Assembly (NCBI RefSeq): GCF_022605725.1
Contig: NC_065547.1
Span: forward strand, 7,047,167 to 7,111,166
DNA length: 64,000 nt
Reading direction: 5' to 3'
Source of the DNA: Anthonomus grandis grandis
Lineage: Eukaryota > Arthropoda > Insecta > Coleoptera > Curculionidae
The position numbers were made by a program, and so were the translations under genes. How positions within the stretch are numbered: position 1 is the first letter of the stretch; each line of letters starts with the position of its first letter. Below, piece by piece: positions 34,840-46,200 of the stretch. Below the pieces are notes generated by a model that was not told the origin of the DNA, ran no database searches, and saw nothing but the letters and a program-made list of their open reading frames with translations.

Positions 34840-35230
34840 GTTTTACACTCATTACGTTACATTTCAAAATAGTTCTAATTACTTGATTTTGCACCAGCTG
34901 TACTTTGTCGATTTTAAACTTGGTTAAATTATAAAGAAGTGATGAGCAAAATTATATGACAATAATCTGGTAGTCAGTGACAAATTGTATCCTACCCTTG
35001 AAATAAAACCTACTTTTTTCGAATATTTTCGTGTTACGTAATCGGCATGTTCGTGAAAATTTAAAAACAGTCGAATATAACTCTTAAAAATGTAATTTGC
35101 TGTTCGCCTTCGATTGCAATATTGTTTATGTAAAAATTGATATTATCTGTGTTAATACCTACTTATAATTATCAGCTTATCGTTTACGACGATCAAGACA
35201 TCAAGTTGAACCGTTTGTAAAATGTTGTCA
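34840..35230 (-). pseudogene. Fragment of a non-LTR RT C-terminal region
   Basis: The minus-strand translation gives INNIAIEGEQQITFLRVIF, then LNFHEHADYVTRKYSKKVG, then FISRVGYNLSL, then NLTKFKIDKVQLVQNQVIR. It parallels, block for block, the region at 18300-18640 of the 17.4-20 kb element (LNFHAHADYVMRKFSKEVG, NLPQYKIDQLERIQNQ). Two frame changes are needed. No catalytic motif is included. It is an old, short fragment of the same family. Confidence 0.7.
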
Positions 35231-36225
35231 AAACTGTTTGCACGTTGCATATTTTACATAGAAAATTAAATTGTTAAGACTTAAAAAGTTACAGAATTCA
35301 AAAAAAAAAATTTTAATGTCGCTGGTTCTGCGCCCTCTATAACTTAATTTTAAAAAATGTGAATTTTAAGAGTTGTCATATAAAAAAAGCCGTAGTCCAA
35401 ATGTTGTAAAGCACGGAGAATAAATACTAAAGCCAACATTCAAAAAAATTAAATTAAGTTTATCACGTTTTATCTTGGTTGTCTTTGACTTACGGACTAT
35501 GAAAATTTAACTTAACCTAATTCTTTTTTAAAAGAAACTTCAATTTGATTTTTTTGGTTTGATTACCGACTTGGTTTGTTGTTAAACAACGAACAAAAAA
35601 GAAAAATCTAGAAGCATAGGAAGATATTGTCAGAGCACTTGACATTTTAGGAGATACAGATTTAAATTCAGATACGTTTTCGTTTTAGTACGAGTATTAT
35701 AGTATAAAATAAATAAAAAAGTGTAAAGTGCATAACCATATTTACTTACAAAAACACTTGATGACAAAGAAATTTACCAAGTGTAAACCGACTTTATAGA
35801 GGAATCTAGTGAGAATGAAGATTAATATACCTATTTTTAATATTTTTCTATCTAGTTTTTATCAATAAATGATAAAACTATACAAAGAACTATATATTGT
35901 TTAAGTACATCCAGTAATAAATAAAAATATTTTTTTTCTAATTGTCAGATTAACTATATTCCTCCATATAATTGTCAGATTATCGTTTAAGACAAGCAGG
36001 ACATCAAGTTGAACCGTCTATAAAATGTTGTCAAAACTGTTTGCACGTTGGTTGCATATTTTACATAGAAAATTAAATTATCAAGTCTTAAAAAAATGTG
36101 AATTTTCAGATTTGCCATATAAAAAAGCCGTAGTCCAAATTTTGTAAAACACGTAGAATAAATACTAAATTGAAAGCGAACGTTCATTAAGTTTATCACG
36201 TTTTATCTTGGTTGTCTTTGACTTA
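35165..36225. repeat. Direct repeat of about 300 bases, two copies
   Basis: Copy 1 (about 35165-35500) and copy 2 (about 35955-36225) share boxes in the same order: GACATCAAGTTGAACCGT, AAAATGTTGTCAAAACTG, TTTGCACGTTG, GCATATTTTACATAGAAAAT, AAAGCCGTAGTCCAAAT, GAATAAATACTAAA and TTTATCACGTTTTATCTTGG. About 450 bases lie between them. Copy 1 overlaps the RT fragment's upstream edge. No LTR-type ends were seen. Confidence 0.7.
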
Positions 36226-36960
36226 AAAAAGGAATCTGCTATTAAATTATTTACTATTATTTATGGGACACTCTATATAGCCAATGATCCAGAACTGCGC
36301 CTAAGGCATATTTATCCCCCAACGGCATCATCATATGTGTCTTCCGCTTTAAAAACCAAAGACATCACGCCTCAAAACGTACATGCTATCGATCATCAAC
36401 AACTTTTGAGCAACGGCATAATTTACAGTAAAGTGGCCCATGATGCATCATCGCTTAGTCATGCCAAAATAAGATTGATGTTATTCGAAACAAGATCCTG
36501 GATAGGGCGTTTACGTCCTGGAAAAATGACAAAAAAAAAACACAAAATCAAGCAGATATTTAGTATCTCTTGCTGGATTCGTTAAAAAGTCCGAAACAGG
36601 ATGTGTGTGTGGGTGTGTAGAGCCGAATATTTTGTAATTCCCTCTCGACAATTTGCAGCGGTCCAGAGTAAATCCAAAGCCCACGATACGGCTAAGCATT
36701 TGATTAGCACCGCACTAAAGCCGAAGCTTTGGAGCGGCTCAATAACACCGAAGCTTCGTGGACAACCGGGTTTCGGTTCGAAATTAGAATGGCCCCTGAT
36801 TTTTCCGGACGAACGGACAAATAGGATTTCGCATGACATGCTTTTACAATTTAATTAAGTCCCTTAGATTTTCGGGAAATTTCTCTTCTCTCTCTCTCTC
36901 TCTCTTTATATCCCTTTAGTCCCATAATCGGTTTGTTAACGGAGTGGTGTTGGGTGGAAT
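36226..36960. other. GC-richer island with open frames, not assigned
   Basis: Plus-strand frames at 36208-36585 and 36601-36858 and a minus-strand frame at 36582-36839 cover a block of balanced composition (for example ELRLRHIYPPTASSYVSS on plus). No domain is recognised, the frames lie on both strands and no splice site clearly joins them. It could be an old exon, a gene fragment or conserved non-coding DNA. A short TC microsatellite lies at about 36882-36906. Confidence 0.35.
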
Positions 36961-39499
36961 GGATAGAGTGAGCGACACAAATTGTTTAAAATGTATCTTA
37001 TTGTGTTGGTTCAGTTAGATGTTTTTAAGTTTTGGGTTAATGAGGAAATTAAAAAAGATTAAATGGATCATCATAATGTAATCTATAAGGTGATAAAACT
37101 ATTTATGTGGTTAGAAGAAATTTGAAAAAAAACTGTTTTTGGTGGAAAAATGAGATTGTTAGAAGGGAATTGAAAATAAATCCATTAAAAATCCATTATA
37201 TATCCTAAAATATTAAAATTATTGAGGATTCGAGGTAATTGAAATAGCTGCTCAATTGTCTGGAAGGAGTAAAAAACTTTACTTCCACGTAGTTTAACTC
37301 TTAAAATATTTAAATGCTAGAATTAATATAGCCGACGAACTAGGGGCAGTTTGTTTGCTTGCAATATCTCTGATGCAATGATGCCAAATGCTTATGTAGA
37401 AATTGCAAAAAGACACACTTTATAATATCATGAAAATTTGTCACTTATTTTAACAGGCGCATATAATACTTTTTCTCTTTAATAATATATAAAGCATTTT
37501 TTTCATAAAGTATGATAAGATACTCTATAAAGAAGTCAACATTCAAAGTTAGATGAATGTAGATAACGAATATTAGAGAAAAATGCAACAACATCGCAAC
37601 GCCGCTCGATCGCATTGTTTTTACCATGGACAGAAGTAATCTTTACCAGTGACGTCGTCAAAAAATATTTACATGATAAATATTTATTATTATTAGATTA
37701 TGCTTTATTATTCTATGTTTGTTATGCTTTATTAATTATCAACAATATTACCGTTTATGAACTCTTTATGAGTTTTTTAACGTACTTTATTAGAGTAAAA
37801 AGCATTTTTATGTAAATTAAATATTTTGTAAATATTATAGATTTCATAAGTTTTTATTATTCTACGTTTATGACGACGGTTGTCCCTTGATATGATGTTA
37901 TGACAATATGGGTATTTACTTGTGAAAAGATCGACTTAAATCGCCTTTTCATTATATGGTTAAGAAAATTTATTATACCTGGCAAAATCGTAATTTGTGA
38001 ATGACGTAACCGCTGTAAAATATGTATTATACTTTTTTTTTGATTATATTTTTACAATTTCAAATTTTTTCCTTAAAATATTCAAATTTTAACTTGTTTT
38101 GCTATTCTAAGTATTAATTTTTAGGTATTATCTTGAACTTGGCACACTAAATTTGTAATTAATATTAAAGATATGGACAGTTTTGTTTAGGGGGTCTAAT
38201 TAAAATAATATAAAAAAAATTAAATGAACGTGTCAGATATTCTAAAAGTTTTTTCCATTGCTCCAATAAAACCAGCTGAGCTAAAGTTTTTAAACAGAAC
38301 AGTGGCGTACGCTTAAATGTCCCCTACAAAACACGCTAAGAATTTTCAAAATATTTTTGATTAATTTTTGAGATATAGACAATTTTGTCCAGTCGGTCTA
38401 GTTCGAGTAATTAAAAAAAAAATTACGTGACAGGTGCCTTAAAAGAATTTTCCTGATTCCTGACGTTAAAATGCTAAGAATAAGATAAATAATTATTGAA
38501 TAAAGGACGATGATTGACAAAGTCTGGAATAAATTAAAAAAAAAGAACAAATGCCTGGAAGGCGAAAAAATTCTATAAAAAAAAATATCGAAATAAGAGC
38601 TACGAAATTAAGCTAATGATTGATTTAAAACATGAAACGTCGTTTCTTACTTTTTCTTTATGGTAATTTTTTTTTTTTTGAAAACCTATTGCTTACAAAA
38701 ATATTTTTTAAATTTTATTTTAGGATTTTTCAGTACTTTTTTATTTTAAGGGATTTAAAATATATAGTGTTTTAAATTTTACTAAATTTAGGAGTGGCTT
38801 GTTATTTACTTCCCCAGTTTTTTAACTTATTTTTTGTCTTTCAGACGTTTAAGTTCCAAATGACTGGAAAACTGAATGAATAAAAATTCATGAAAGATTA
38901 CGTTAAATGCCTGGAATAAAATAAAAAATTACTTCAAATATCTTTGACTGCGGCATCCAGATTTTTAGAAGAAATAAATAAAAATTGTCTTAAATGTGGA
39001 ATTTAAAAAAGAAATTAAAAATTTGAAAAATTATTTCAGATTGAAATATTTTATTTTTTATAGCTTAGCAAAAATGGAAAGAAATGAAAAATGGTAAAAT
39101 ACATAAAAAATCATGATAAAAACATAGTTGTGTCATCAGCATAAGCTTTTGGGATTACTAGTGGTTTCTTATTAGTTATGTAACTTTTTGGAAAGTGGAG
39201 ATAATCCAGTCAATATGGTACTTATTTCTGAGTAATTTTTTTAAGGTGTTCAGTGGTAGAATCAGATTTTTGCTACTATCAATGGTATGACCAAAATCAC
39301 GTAGTCATTTATGAAGATTGTAGATTATGGACGTTTATTTCAGAAAAACTACTTATGAAATATTGCTAAAAAATATGAAGTGAGTTAATTAAAAGTCAAA
39401 GTAACAGCAAACAATATTAAACTCATAAAAAAACAATACTTATTTATGGACTGTGGATTCTTTCTACTGCTTGTTAAATGTAGATAGACCAAAACGTGA
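36961..39499. other. AT-rich DNA with weak duplication; no gene recognised
   Basis: 38100-38270 and 38330-38460 resemble each other (a box like AAAGATATGGACAGTTTTGT, then GGTCTAATT, then TGTCAGATATTCTAAAAG). GCCTGGAA words related to array C are at about 38548 and 38930. Frames at 37445-37627 and 37615-37815 are hydrophobic and AT-driven. A minus-strand AYADDTT string at about 39127-39148 is too short to call reverse transcriptase. Confidence 0.4.
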
Positions 39500-39873
39500 T
39501 AAAAAGAACTAAATTATTACTTGAATCAATTATATTAAATTGAGAAAAAATCTCTACATTTAGTGAGAATCTTTGATAATAGTAGCAATGTATAAGGCAA
39601 TCCACGCCAGCACAATTAAAGTTTTCACACATAACAAAAATGGGATCCTTCTGAAGGACATTAGATCTAACCTGACCGAGATCAAAATATTGTTTGTACT
39701 TGTAGAAAGATAGTTGTGCATCCTTTCACTAAGAGAAAAACTTCAGAAATCTTCTCTGAACCCCTTCCAAAACACTGGCATGATACTGATATTAAGGATT
39801 CCAAATTTTTTGAAGTTAAAATATTAAAATCTTAGGTGTACTAAAATTATATACCTGGCGTAAGTCAGCAATT
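39500..39873 (-). pseudogene. 3' part of a decayed non-LTR RT, split by a DNA transposon
   Basis: The minus-strand translation across several frames gives a pattern like LGQVRSNVLQKDPIFVM, then CENFNCAGVDCLIHC. This fits the RT C-terminal region, where an RR..D..F block precedes an N.IDC..L block in RTE/Jockey-type proteins. It continues the fragment at 42273-42650. Much of the region between the catalytic motif and this block is missing. The assignment rests on weak similarity. Confidence 0.45.
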
Positions 39874-42272
39874 GAAGAGCATAACTTCTAAAGGGTCTAA
39901 GTGCCAAAAAGCTAAATTTTGAGAAAATCGGTAAAAACACTTTAAAATCTTAATAAAACCACTAAGGTATATATTTTCTTTATTTTAGTTTTGTTAGTAT
40001 ATACAGTATTAAAATATAAAATACCAACATGAAAATAAACTTAAAGCAAATGCATGAAATTAAAAAAAAAACACAAAACAAAATGAAACATCCTTAAAGG
40101 TATCTAAGTGCCAATATTATCTGTTTGCAAAAAGGGTCTAAGCTCACTTCATTAGGTGCTGCTAGAAGGCGTTTAAATAACCAAAGCTTGATGTGTCTTC
40201 TCTATAAGTTTGCCGTAAAAAGGAAGATGTTTGCGAGGAATATAGTCCATCCTATCTTCTAAATATTTTAATTTTTCTTTTGATATTTTATTATTGCAAT
40301 TCAGTTGCTCGAGATCCATACTTTTCAGATCTTCTACTTTTCTTCCTTTTTTTATAACATTACATATTGTCCACTCTTGCAAGTCACTAAATGATGTTTT
40401 AGTAAAAACTTTGCCAGGATTTTCATGTAAGACTCTTATCAAATAGACCGAAGAAATGTTAAGTTTCGAAGTATTTAGCATAGTGTCACTGGCTTTATTA
40501 AAGTCCTTGAAATCCTCTTCTGTCAGAGGAACTACAGTAAATGGATTTTGATGACGTGCACTTTTTATCATATTTTCGATATCACTTGACACATAGTTTT
40601 TCATTACTTTTTTTTTTTTTTTCAATATGAGCAAAATCGCGGTCGCACGGCAGAAAAGAGTGTCCGCTAAGTAAAAATTTTTGCTCGATTTCTTGAAAGA
40701 CACCATTTGCCACAAAATAAAGAAAAAGAAACAGAAGCATACGGTTTTTGTTCTGTCCAATACAGTTATTAGACTTATTAATGTTGTTATCAGTAAGTTT
40801 TGGTTTCAATCGAGGATCATTTCGGCGTAATGCTGATGCAACTTCATTACCGCCTCTTTCTGAAATTGACTCATTCCATAAGCACATATAGGCGTTTCCA
40901 TTGTCTGACATGTAAACACAGACATTATAGCAGGAAAGCTGGCGGCTATAAAACATCTGACTATTGTGTTAATGAAGGAATAAATAGGACTTGTTCCATA
41001 TCTTTGGATAAAACTAAGTGGTCACTACTTGGCTTCTGTGATTCCACCTCGTCTTTCTGCATTTCACTCCTAGCCTTTTTTGCCTTTCTGTGATGAAACT
41101 CTAGCTGAGAACTAAGTGACTGTTTAGAGTTTTCATCAGTTGCAGCTTTTATTTTATTTTGATAACGGTCACAGGTGGAACAGGTATGGTCTGCCAAATC
41201 GTAAGTTGGGAAAATCCTTTTTAAACATATCTGAGAAATATCTGTATGTTGCCACTGTATCAGGAAATTTATTTTTAAAAGCTATAAGTAACCGATTTAT
41301 ATTAAGTTCTGCGCTAAGAAATTCCGTAGAAGATTTAGTCCTACTGTAGTGGTTTTCTTCTTTTGGTAATGAATTAATGTAAGTTTTAATTATTTGTTCT
41401 TTTAAGCTCGGAAAATATTTTCGTGCCTTTTTTGCCTTTCTTCTACAATCCTTGTAAACAGTGTCCCCTTTCTTTTTCTTTTCAACTAAGACTTGAACTC
41501 TTTTATGGGACAATGCAAATATATCCGAAAATGTTTTACGATGAACTTGGACATGGTTACCAGTACCATCAAGAATGGGGTAGTATACTGTACATTGCCT
41601 GCGACTTTCCCTAGGATTTTCATATTCGCTATGACGCCGTCTACTGACCGGTACAACTTGAATCAATCCAAATAAGTAAGAACTTTGTCTAATATGATTT
41701 TCCACTTTGTAGAATTCATCAAACAGGAGCATCTTTTGTGCAGCCGAGATCAGTTTACATTTTAAATTATTACATTTGCATTCTTAAAACAAACAAAAAA
41801 ATATTTAGATACACCGGTTTATAAATAATCCATTAAGGTTAAATTACCATGTTGTATGTTGGTGTTTTTCTTTTGGAAACTAAAACGCCTTTATAGTTTG
41901 TATATCGCTTTCCAGATAGCCTCAATCTTTTTCTTTCATTTAGGATAATTTCCGTATTTCTTTTTCGCCTTTTTCTTCCAGCAGCATTTTCCACAGCATG
42001 TTTACTGTTTTCCATCGCAGCCCCACGTTATACTGAAGTTTAATGATTAAATAAACAGACCAACATTGGTGGCACATAGACCCTTTTAACTTAAACGCAA
42101 TGCTGTAACTTAGACCTTGCGCCATCTTTCGTCGCGTTGCAAAAGCATATTCTTGCGATTTGGCACTTAGACCCTTTTTAAATGCATTGGGGCCAACAGT
42201 TAAAACCTTTTTCTAATAAAATATAAAATTGGTCAAAATTGGCACTTGGACCCTTAAGAAGTTATGCTCTTC
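39874..42272 (-). mobile_element. DUF7869-type DNA transposon with TIRs, subterminal motifs and AATT flanks
   Basis: Terminal inverted repeats begin GAAGAGCATAACTTCT and continue to AAGTGCCAA: 39871-39907 and 42239-42275 match at 35 of 37 positions. AATT stands on both outer sides (39870-39873 and 42273-42276), either a 4-base target duplication or part of the palindromic end. A subterminal word, AAAGGGTCTAAGTGCC or a near variant, recurs near 39890, 40097 and 40134 on the left. In inverted form it recurs near 42072, 42162 and 42241 on the right. It is a likely transposase-binding motif. The interior encodes one transposase-like protein on minus. Total length is 2399 bases. The 4-base flank and protein type would fit a Sola-like element, but that name is an inference. 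Confidence 0.85.
40173..42015 (-). pseudogene. DUF7869-like (RNase H fold) transposase pseudogene
   Basis: It starts MENSKHAVENAAGRKRRK at 42015, basic and probably nuclear. Exon 1 ends at 41848 before GTAATT, and a 65-base intron (41783-41847, acceptor TTTTAAG) precedes CKCNNLKCKLIS, a Cys cluster. Then come LLFDEFYKVENHIRQSSYLF, KKKGDTVYKDC, TKSSTEFLSAELNINRL, FKKDFPNLRFGRP, CSTCDRYQNKIKA, KDMEQVLFIPSLT (putative first acid), YNVCVYMSDNGNAYMCLWNE, SERGGNEVASAL, SNNCIGQNKNRML and SGHSFLPCDRDFAHIEK. The order matches insect proteins in which the last motifs read SDNCGGQNKN and PCDRDF. Here the D of SDNC is N, so a catalytic residue appears lost. Frameshifts lie near the intron, near 41190, near 40960 and in an A run near 40612. 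The C-terminus ends LIEKTHQALVI at 40173. Reads as one former gene. Confidence 0.85.
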
Positions 42273-42650
42273 AATTCTCCAAAAAAATTGAAAATCGTTA
42301 GCGTAGTTCAACCTGTAGAAAGGAATTTTATTTACATGATCATTAATAAATAAGTTAAAAATAAATCATCCAAGATTAGAACCCTCAGGTACAGAAGTTG
42401 GGATAAAGATATGTAATTTAAATGGATTATCTATAAATTGCCTTGGAGCAATTAGATTGCGTGAGTTTTTCTAGTAATATATAATGATCATTTTAGTCAA
42501 AGGCTTTGTTAAAGTCAGTGTAAATAGCATCCGGCTGACCTCTTTTATTTAGAACTTTGCAAGTAGAAACTTGGAGAAAACATCGGTCGAACCAAAAATC
42601 TAATTTTATTATTGGATTAACTGTAGTACCTAAAAAAGCGTACCATATTG
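42273..42650 (-). pseudogene. 5' part of a decayed non-LTR RT, split by the DUF7869-type transposon
   Basis: The minus-strand translation gives GQPDAIYTDFNKAFD (motif A), then ILLEKLTQSNCSKAIY, then SVPEGSNLG (motif B, normally GVPQGS.LGP), then FNLFINDHVNKIPFYRL and NYANDFQFF (motif C, normally YADD). An in-frame stop lies directly after the motif A aspartate and the second catalytic aspartate is N. The frame stops at the transposon end just after motif C and its C-terminal part is at 39500-39873. It is an RTE/Jockey-like remnant older than the DNA transposon. Confidence 0.75.
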
Positions 42651-43499
42651 ATGATCTTGATTAGCTAATCTTAATTTTTTGTTTCGGTTATTCCCATTTA
42701 ATTAATTAAGCAACAATACATTTTATTTAATCAGACGGTTTGTTAGATTGTTGATTATCTTCTCCTCACGTCTTCTTGGTAGTGGTTGTGGTAATTCAAA
42801 CTTCACTTGAAATGATATGGATATTTAAACAGATAGTGTTCCTTGGATGGAACCATCTACTTCTACGGCTAAATTTTCATTTTTCATTTTTTTTCTTGAA
42901 GGAAGAGGCGGCAAATTATCTGCTTTTTTGATTTATTGATTTGTCTGCAATGCCTAGTCATATCCATATTAACATATATTTCCTCAAAAGTATCAGCCTC
43001 ATCGCAATTACCAACGTTAGTATCTTTGTTTATATCTCAATCCTTAATGCTTTGTTTGACCTTACTTAAAGAACTTAAACTGCTGCCTGAACTGCTTAGC
43101 TTTTCCTTTCATGTTTAATTGAAATGTTCAAATGAAAAAAAACAAAATAATGTTTCAATTCATGTTCTCAAACTATATGTCACGAACTATGAAGAAACAA
43201 TCACTCCATACATATGTATATAACAAAAAATTAATCATTTCTTCACAACCGTTTAGTTCATTGAGAAAGAAAAAATTAAAAGTTATATTCACTTAATTAT
43301 CTGTAAAGAAAACTTTATTAAATTTCCAAGTCTAACAATTTTTAATTTTTTTTGCTTTTAAAGGCCTGATGATGCTCTAGCTAGAGCGAAACATGTGTAG
43401 CCATTTATTCTATGTTGTAAGATCGTGACTGTGTGTTTTCTTTGTTTTCGTTCATTTTTTTAATGATTCTGATTAGATCGATTTATTTATTAAACATTT
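42651..43499. other. No gene recognised
   Basis: AT-rich DNA without repeat copies that I can detect. The plus-strand frame at 42936-43118 is Leu/Ser-rich and has no recognisable motif. A CCTGATGATGCTCTAGCTAG box near 43360 is the only GC-richer stretch. Confidence 0.4.
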
Positions 43500-46200
43500 T
43501 ATTGGTTTGGTCTCAATAGGTAATTGCCTCATAAACAAGAATGAGTTGAATGATAACTTGATTAATTTGTGGTGAGTAAGAGCTTATTTTATTTTACCAG
43601 GAAGCTAATATCAATAAAAAGAAAAAGTGCTTTTAATAAACCATGACTTAACTGCATGTAAAAGAAAATCAATAATTTCTTCGAGGCAGTTGAGGGCACT
43701 AACGAAAAAGAAATTTATGACAGAATTAATTCAATTTCTTGTAAAAAGAACTTAATAAAATCTTGACATCTAATAATTTTTTGATATCATTAAAAAGAAA
43801 AGAAAAAACTAAATAAATCATAACTCAAATACTTGTAAAAAAAATCAAAAATTTCTTAATGCAGTTAGGATTATTAAAAAAATTAATTAAAATTTATAAT
43901 GTATCAACTGCCTGCAAAAGAGAAATCAATAATTTTTTTAGGGCAATAATGAAGAAGAAATTGAAGCTTGAGCTAACTTACTTACTTTTTTAAAAAACTG
44001 AACAAATCCTTCAAGTCTAACAATTTTTTAATTGTTTCTGACTTGACCAATTTATTGAGTAATAATTTAATTTGATTTTCCTTAAATAAAACAATTTCTC
44101 TAAAAATTTAGATTGTAATTTTATTGATTGGTAGCTGATAATAGTTGATTTTAATAGGTAGTTAATATAACTAAAAGGACGGAGAAAAACTCTGGTGCCA
44201 CGACTCCACTGACTGTAAAAGAAAAATCAATAATTTCTTTAAAGCAATTAAGGTCCTTAACAAAGAAGAAATTAATGGCCGAATTAACTCAATTACATGT
44301 AAAAATCACTCAGTAAATTGTTTCAATTTAATAATTTTTCTTGTGATTTTGACTCGAAGTATTAATTTAGTTAATTATTGACTAATAAAGGTTTATCTAT
44401 TTCACGCACAGGTTGTTGACATGATTAAAACGAAAGAGAATCATGAATAAGCCATGACTCAACTACCTGTAAAAAAATCAATAATTTCTTTAAGGCAATT
44501 GAGGTTAACATTAACGAAGAACAATTGAATGACTTTCTTAGTGATTCTGACTCAATTAATTTACTGAGTATAAATTTAATCGACTTCAAATATTAATTTT
44601 TTTTAACAACTTGGATTTTAATTTAACTTAATGAATTTACTAAGTATTAGTTTATTGATTTGGATGATGATAAACAATTTTTCTAATAATTGATTCGTGA
44701 AAAGCTGATAAATATTTATCTATTTAGCCAAGTGATTGATATCATTAAAAAAAGAAAAAAAAAAACTATAAATAAACCATTACTCAACTGCCTTTAAAAA
44801 AATCAATACTTTTTTCGATTTACTGAGTACCTGGTAAAGACTTCTGTCAAAAAAAAAAACAAATTTTCTTATGACTTAAATGAGTATTTAATTGACTAAT
44901 GGCTGATAAGGGCTGGCTAAATAACCTAAGTAAGTAATCAATAATTTCGTCGAGGCAGTTGACGTTATTGACGAAGAACAAGCTGAGGACTAACTCAGCT
45001 ACTTATTAAAAAAACTCAATAAATCCTTTCAATCGTCACAATTTTTTATTGATTCTGACTCGTCGACTTTATTGAGTGGTAACTAAATTGATTTCTGCTC
45101 GATAAGAGCTTATCTTTTACATAATGAATCTTTCAAATCTAACAATTTCTTAATTAATTTTAACTCTATAAACTTTTCTGATTTTTTAAAAAAATTTTCT
45201 AATGATTTCGATGATAATTTAATTGATTTCTAACTAGTAAAGGTTTATCTGTTTCAAGAGAAAATTGGGTTCATCAAGGAAGAAAAAATTAAAAGCCAAG
45301 TTAACTCAATTACCTGCAGAAAACTCAATAAATATATGACTAAATGGACTTATCGAGTAATTATTTAATTGGATATAAATTTAACTTAAGGGCTTAAAAA
45401 AAAATAATTGAGTTAATATTACTCAAAACTATGAACATTACTAAGTAATTATTTGTGCCTGATTGAGAGGATTGGCCTTATGCAAAACAATTTTTCTAAT
45501 TACTTGGATAATAATCAAATTATTAAAAAGAAGGCGAAAAACGATTAATAAACAATTACTTAAAGTTAAGATCACTAGGAAGAAATTGACGGTTAAGTTT
45601 AATTCAGTTACCTGTAAAAAAATTCTTTAAACCTAACAATTTTTTAATTGCAATAATTTAATTGATTTAAATTATAAAAACAATTTTTCCAATGAGTTGG
45701 ACGATAATTTAATTTGCTGAGCAGTTGAAAAACAAAAGCTATTTAAAATAATTTCGTCAAGGCAGTTAAGCTCATTAGTGACTGAATTAACTTACTTCCT
45801 GTGAAAAAAAATTTCAATAAATTCTCTAAATTAAAGAGTTTTTTAAATAATTTTGACTCAATAAATTATCTGAGTAATAATATAATTGATTTGAATTTTA
45901 AAAAGCAATTTTATTAACTCGGATAATAATTGAATTAGATTCAACTATCTGGAATAAAAAAATCAATAATTTCTTTCAGGCAATTGACTGTAATAAATCT
46001 TTTGAATGTAACAATTATTTTATTGATTCTGACTCGATGGATTTACTAATAATTCAATTGATTTATGCTTGATAAAGAGAATAAGTAAATAAACAATGAC
46101 TTAACTGCTTGTAATGGAAAAATCATTAATTTCTTTCAGGCAATTGACCTTAATATAGACGAAAAAGCTGATTTAGGTGATTTAAATAGGAAAATAGAGA
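43500..46200. repeat. Degenerate tandem array D1 with a hairpin-forming core
   Basis: Units of roughly 250-350 bases contain in order CAACTGCCTGTAAAAG, AATCAATAATTTCTTT, AGGCAATTGAGG, ATTAACGAAGAAGAAATTGA, CTCAATTACCTGTAAAAA, CTCAATAAATC, AACAATTTTTTAATTG, TGACTCGATGAATTTACTGA and GTAATAATTTAATTGATTT. Copies of the first part are seen near 43660, 43905, 44210, 44455, 44790, 44940, 45755, 45955 and 46095. The 5' CAACTGCCT and the AGGCAATTG about 30 bases later are mutually inverted, so each unit can fold into a small hairpin. Confidence 0.75.

Noticed and set aside
35165..36225. LTR pair of a retrovirus-like element
   Set aside because: No TG...CA ends, no primer-binding site or polypurine tract, and only about 450 bases between copies without gag or pol sequence.
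39100..39160. AYADDTT string as an RT catalytic motif
   Set aside because: Neighbouring residues in the same frame do not resemble RT, and seven residues are not enough.
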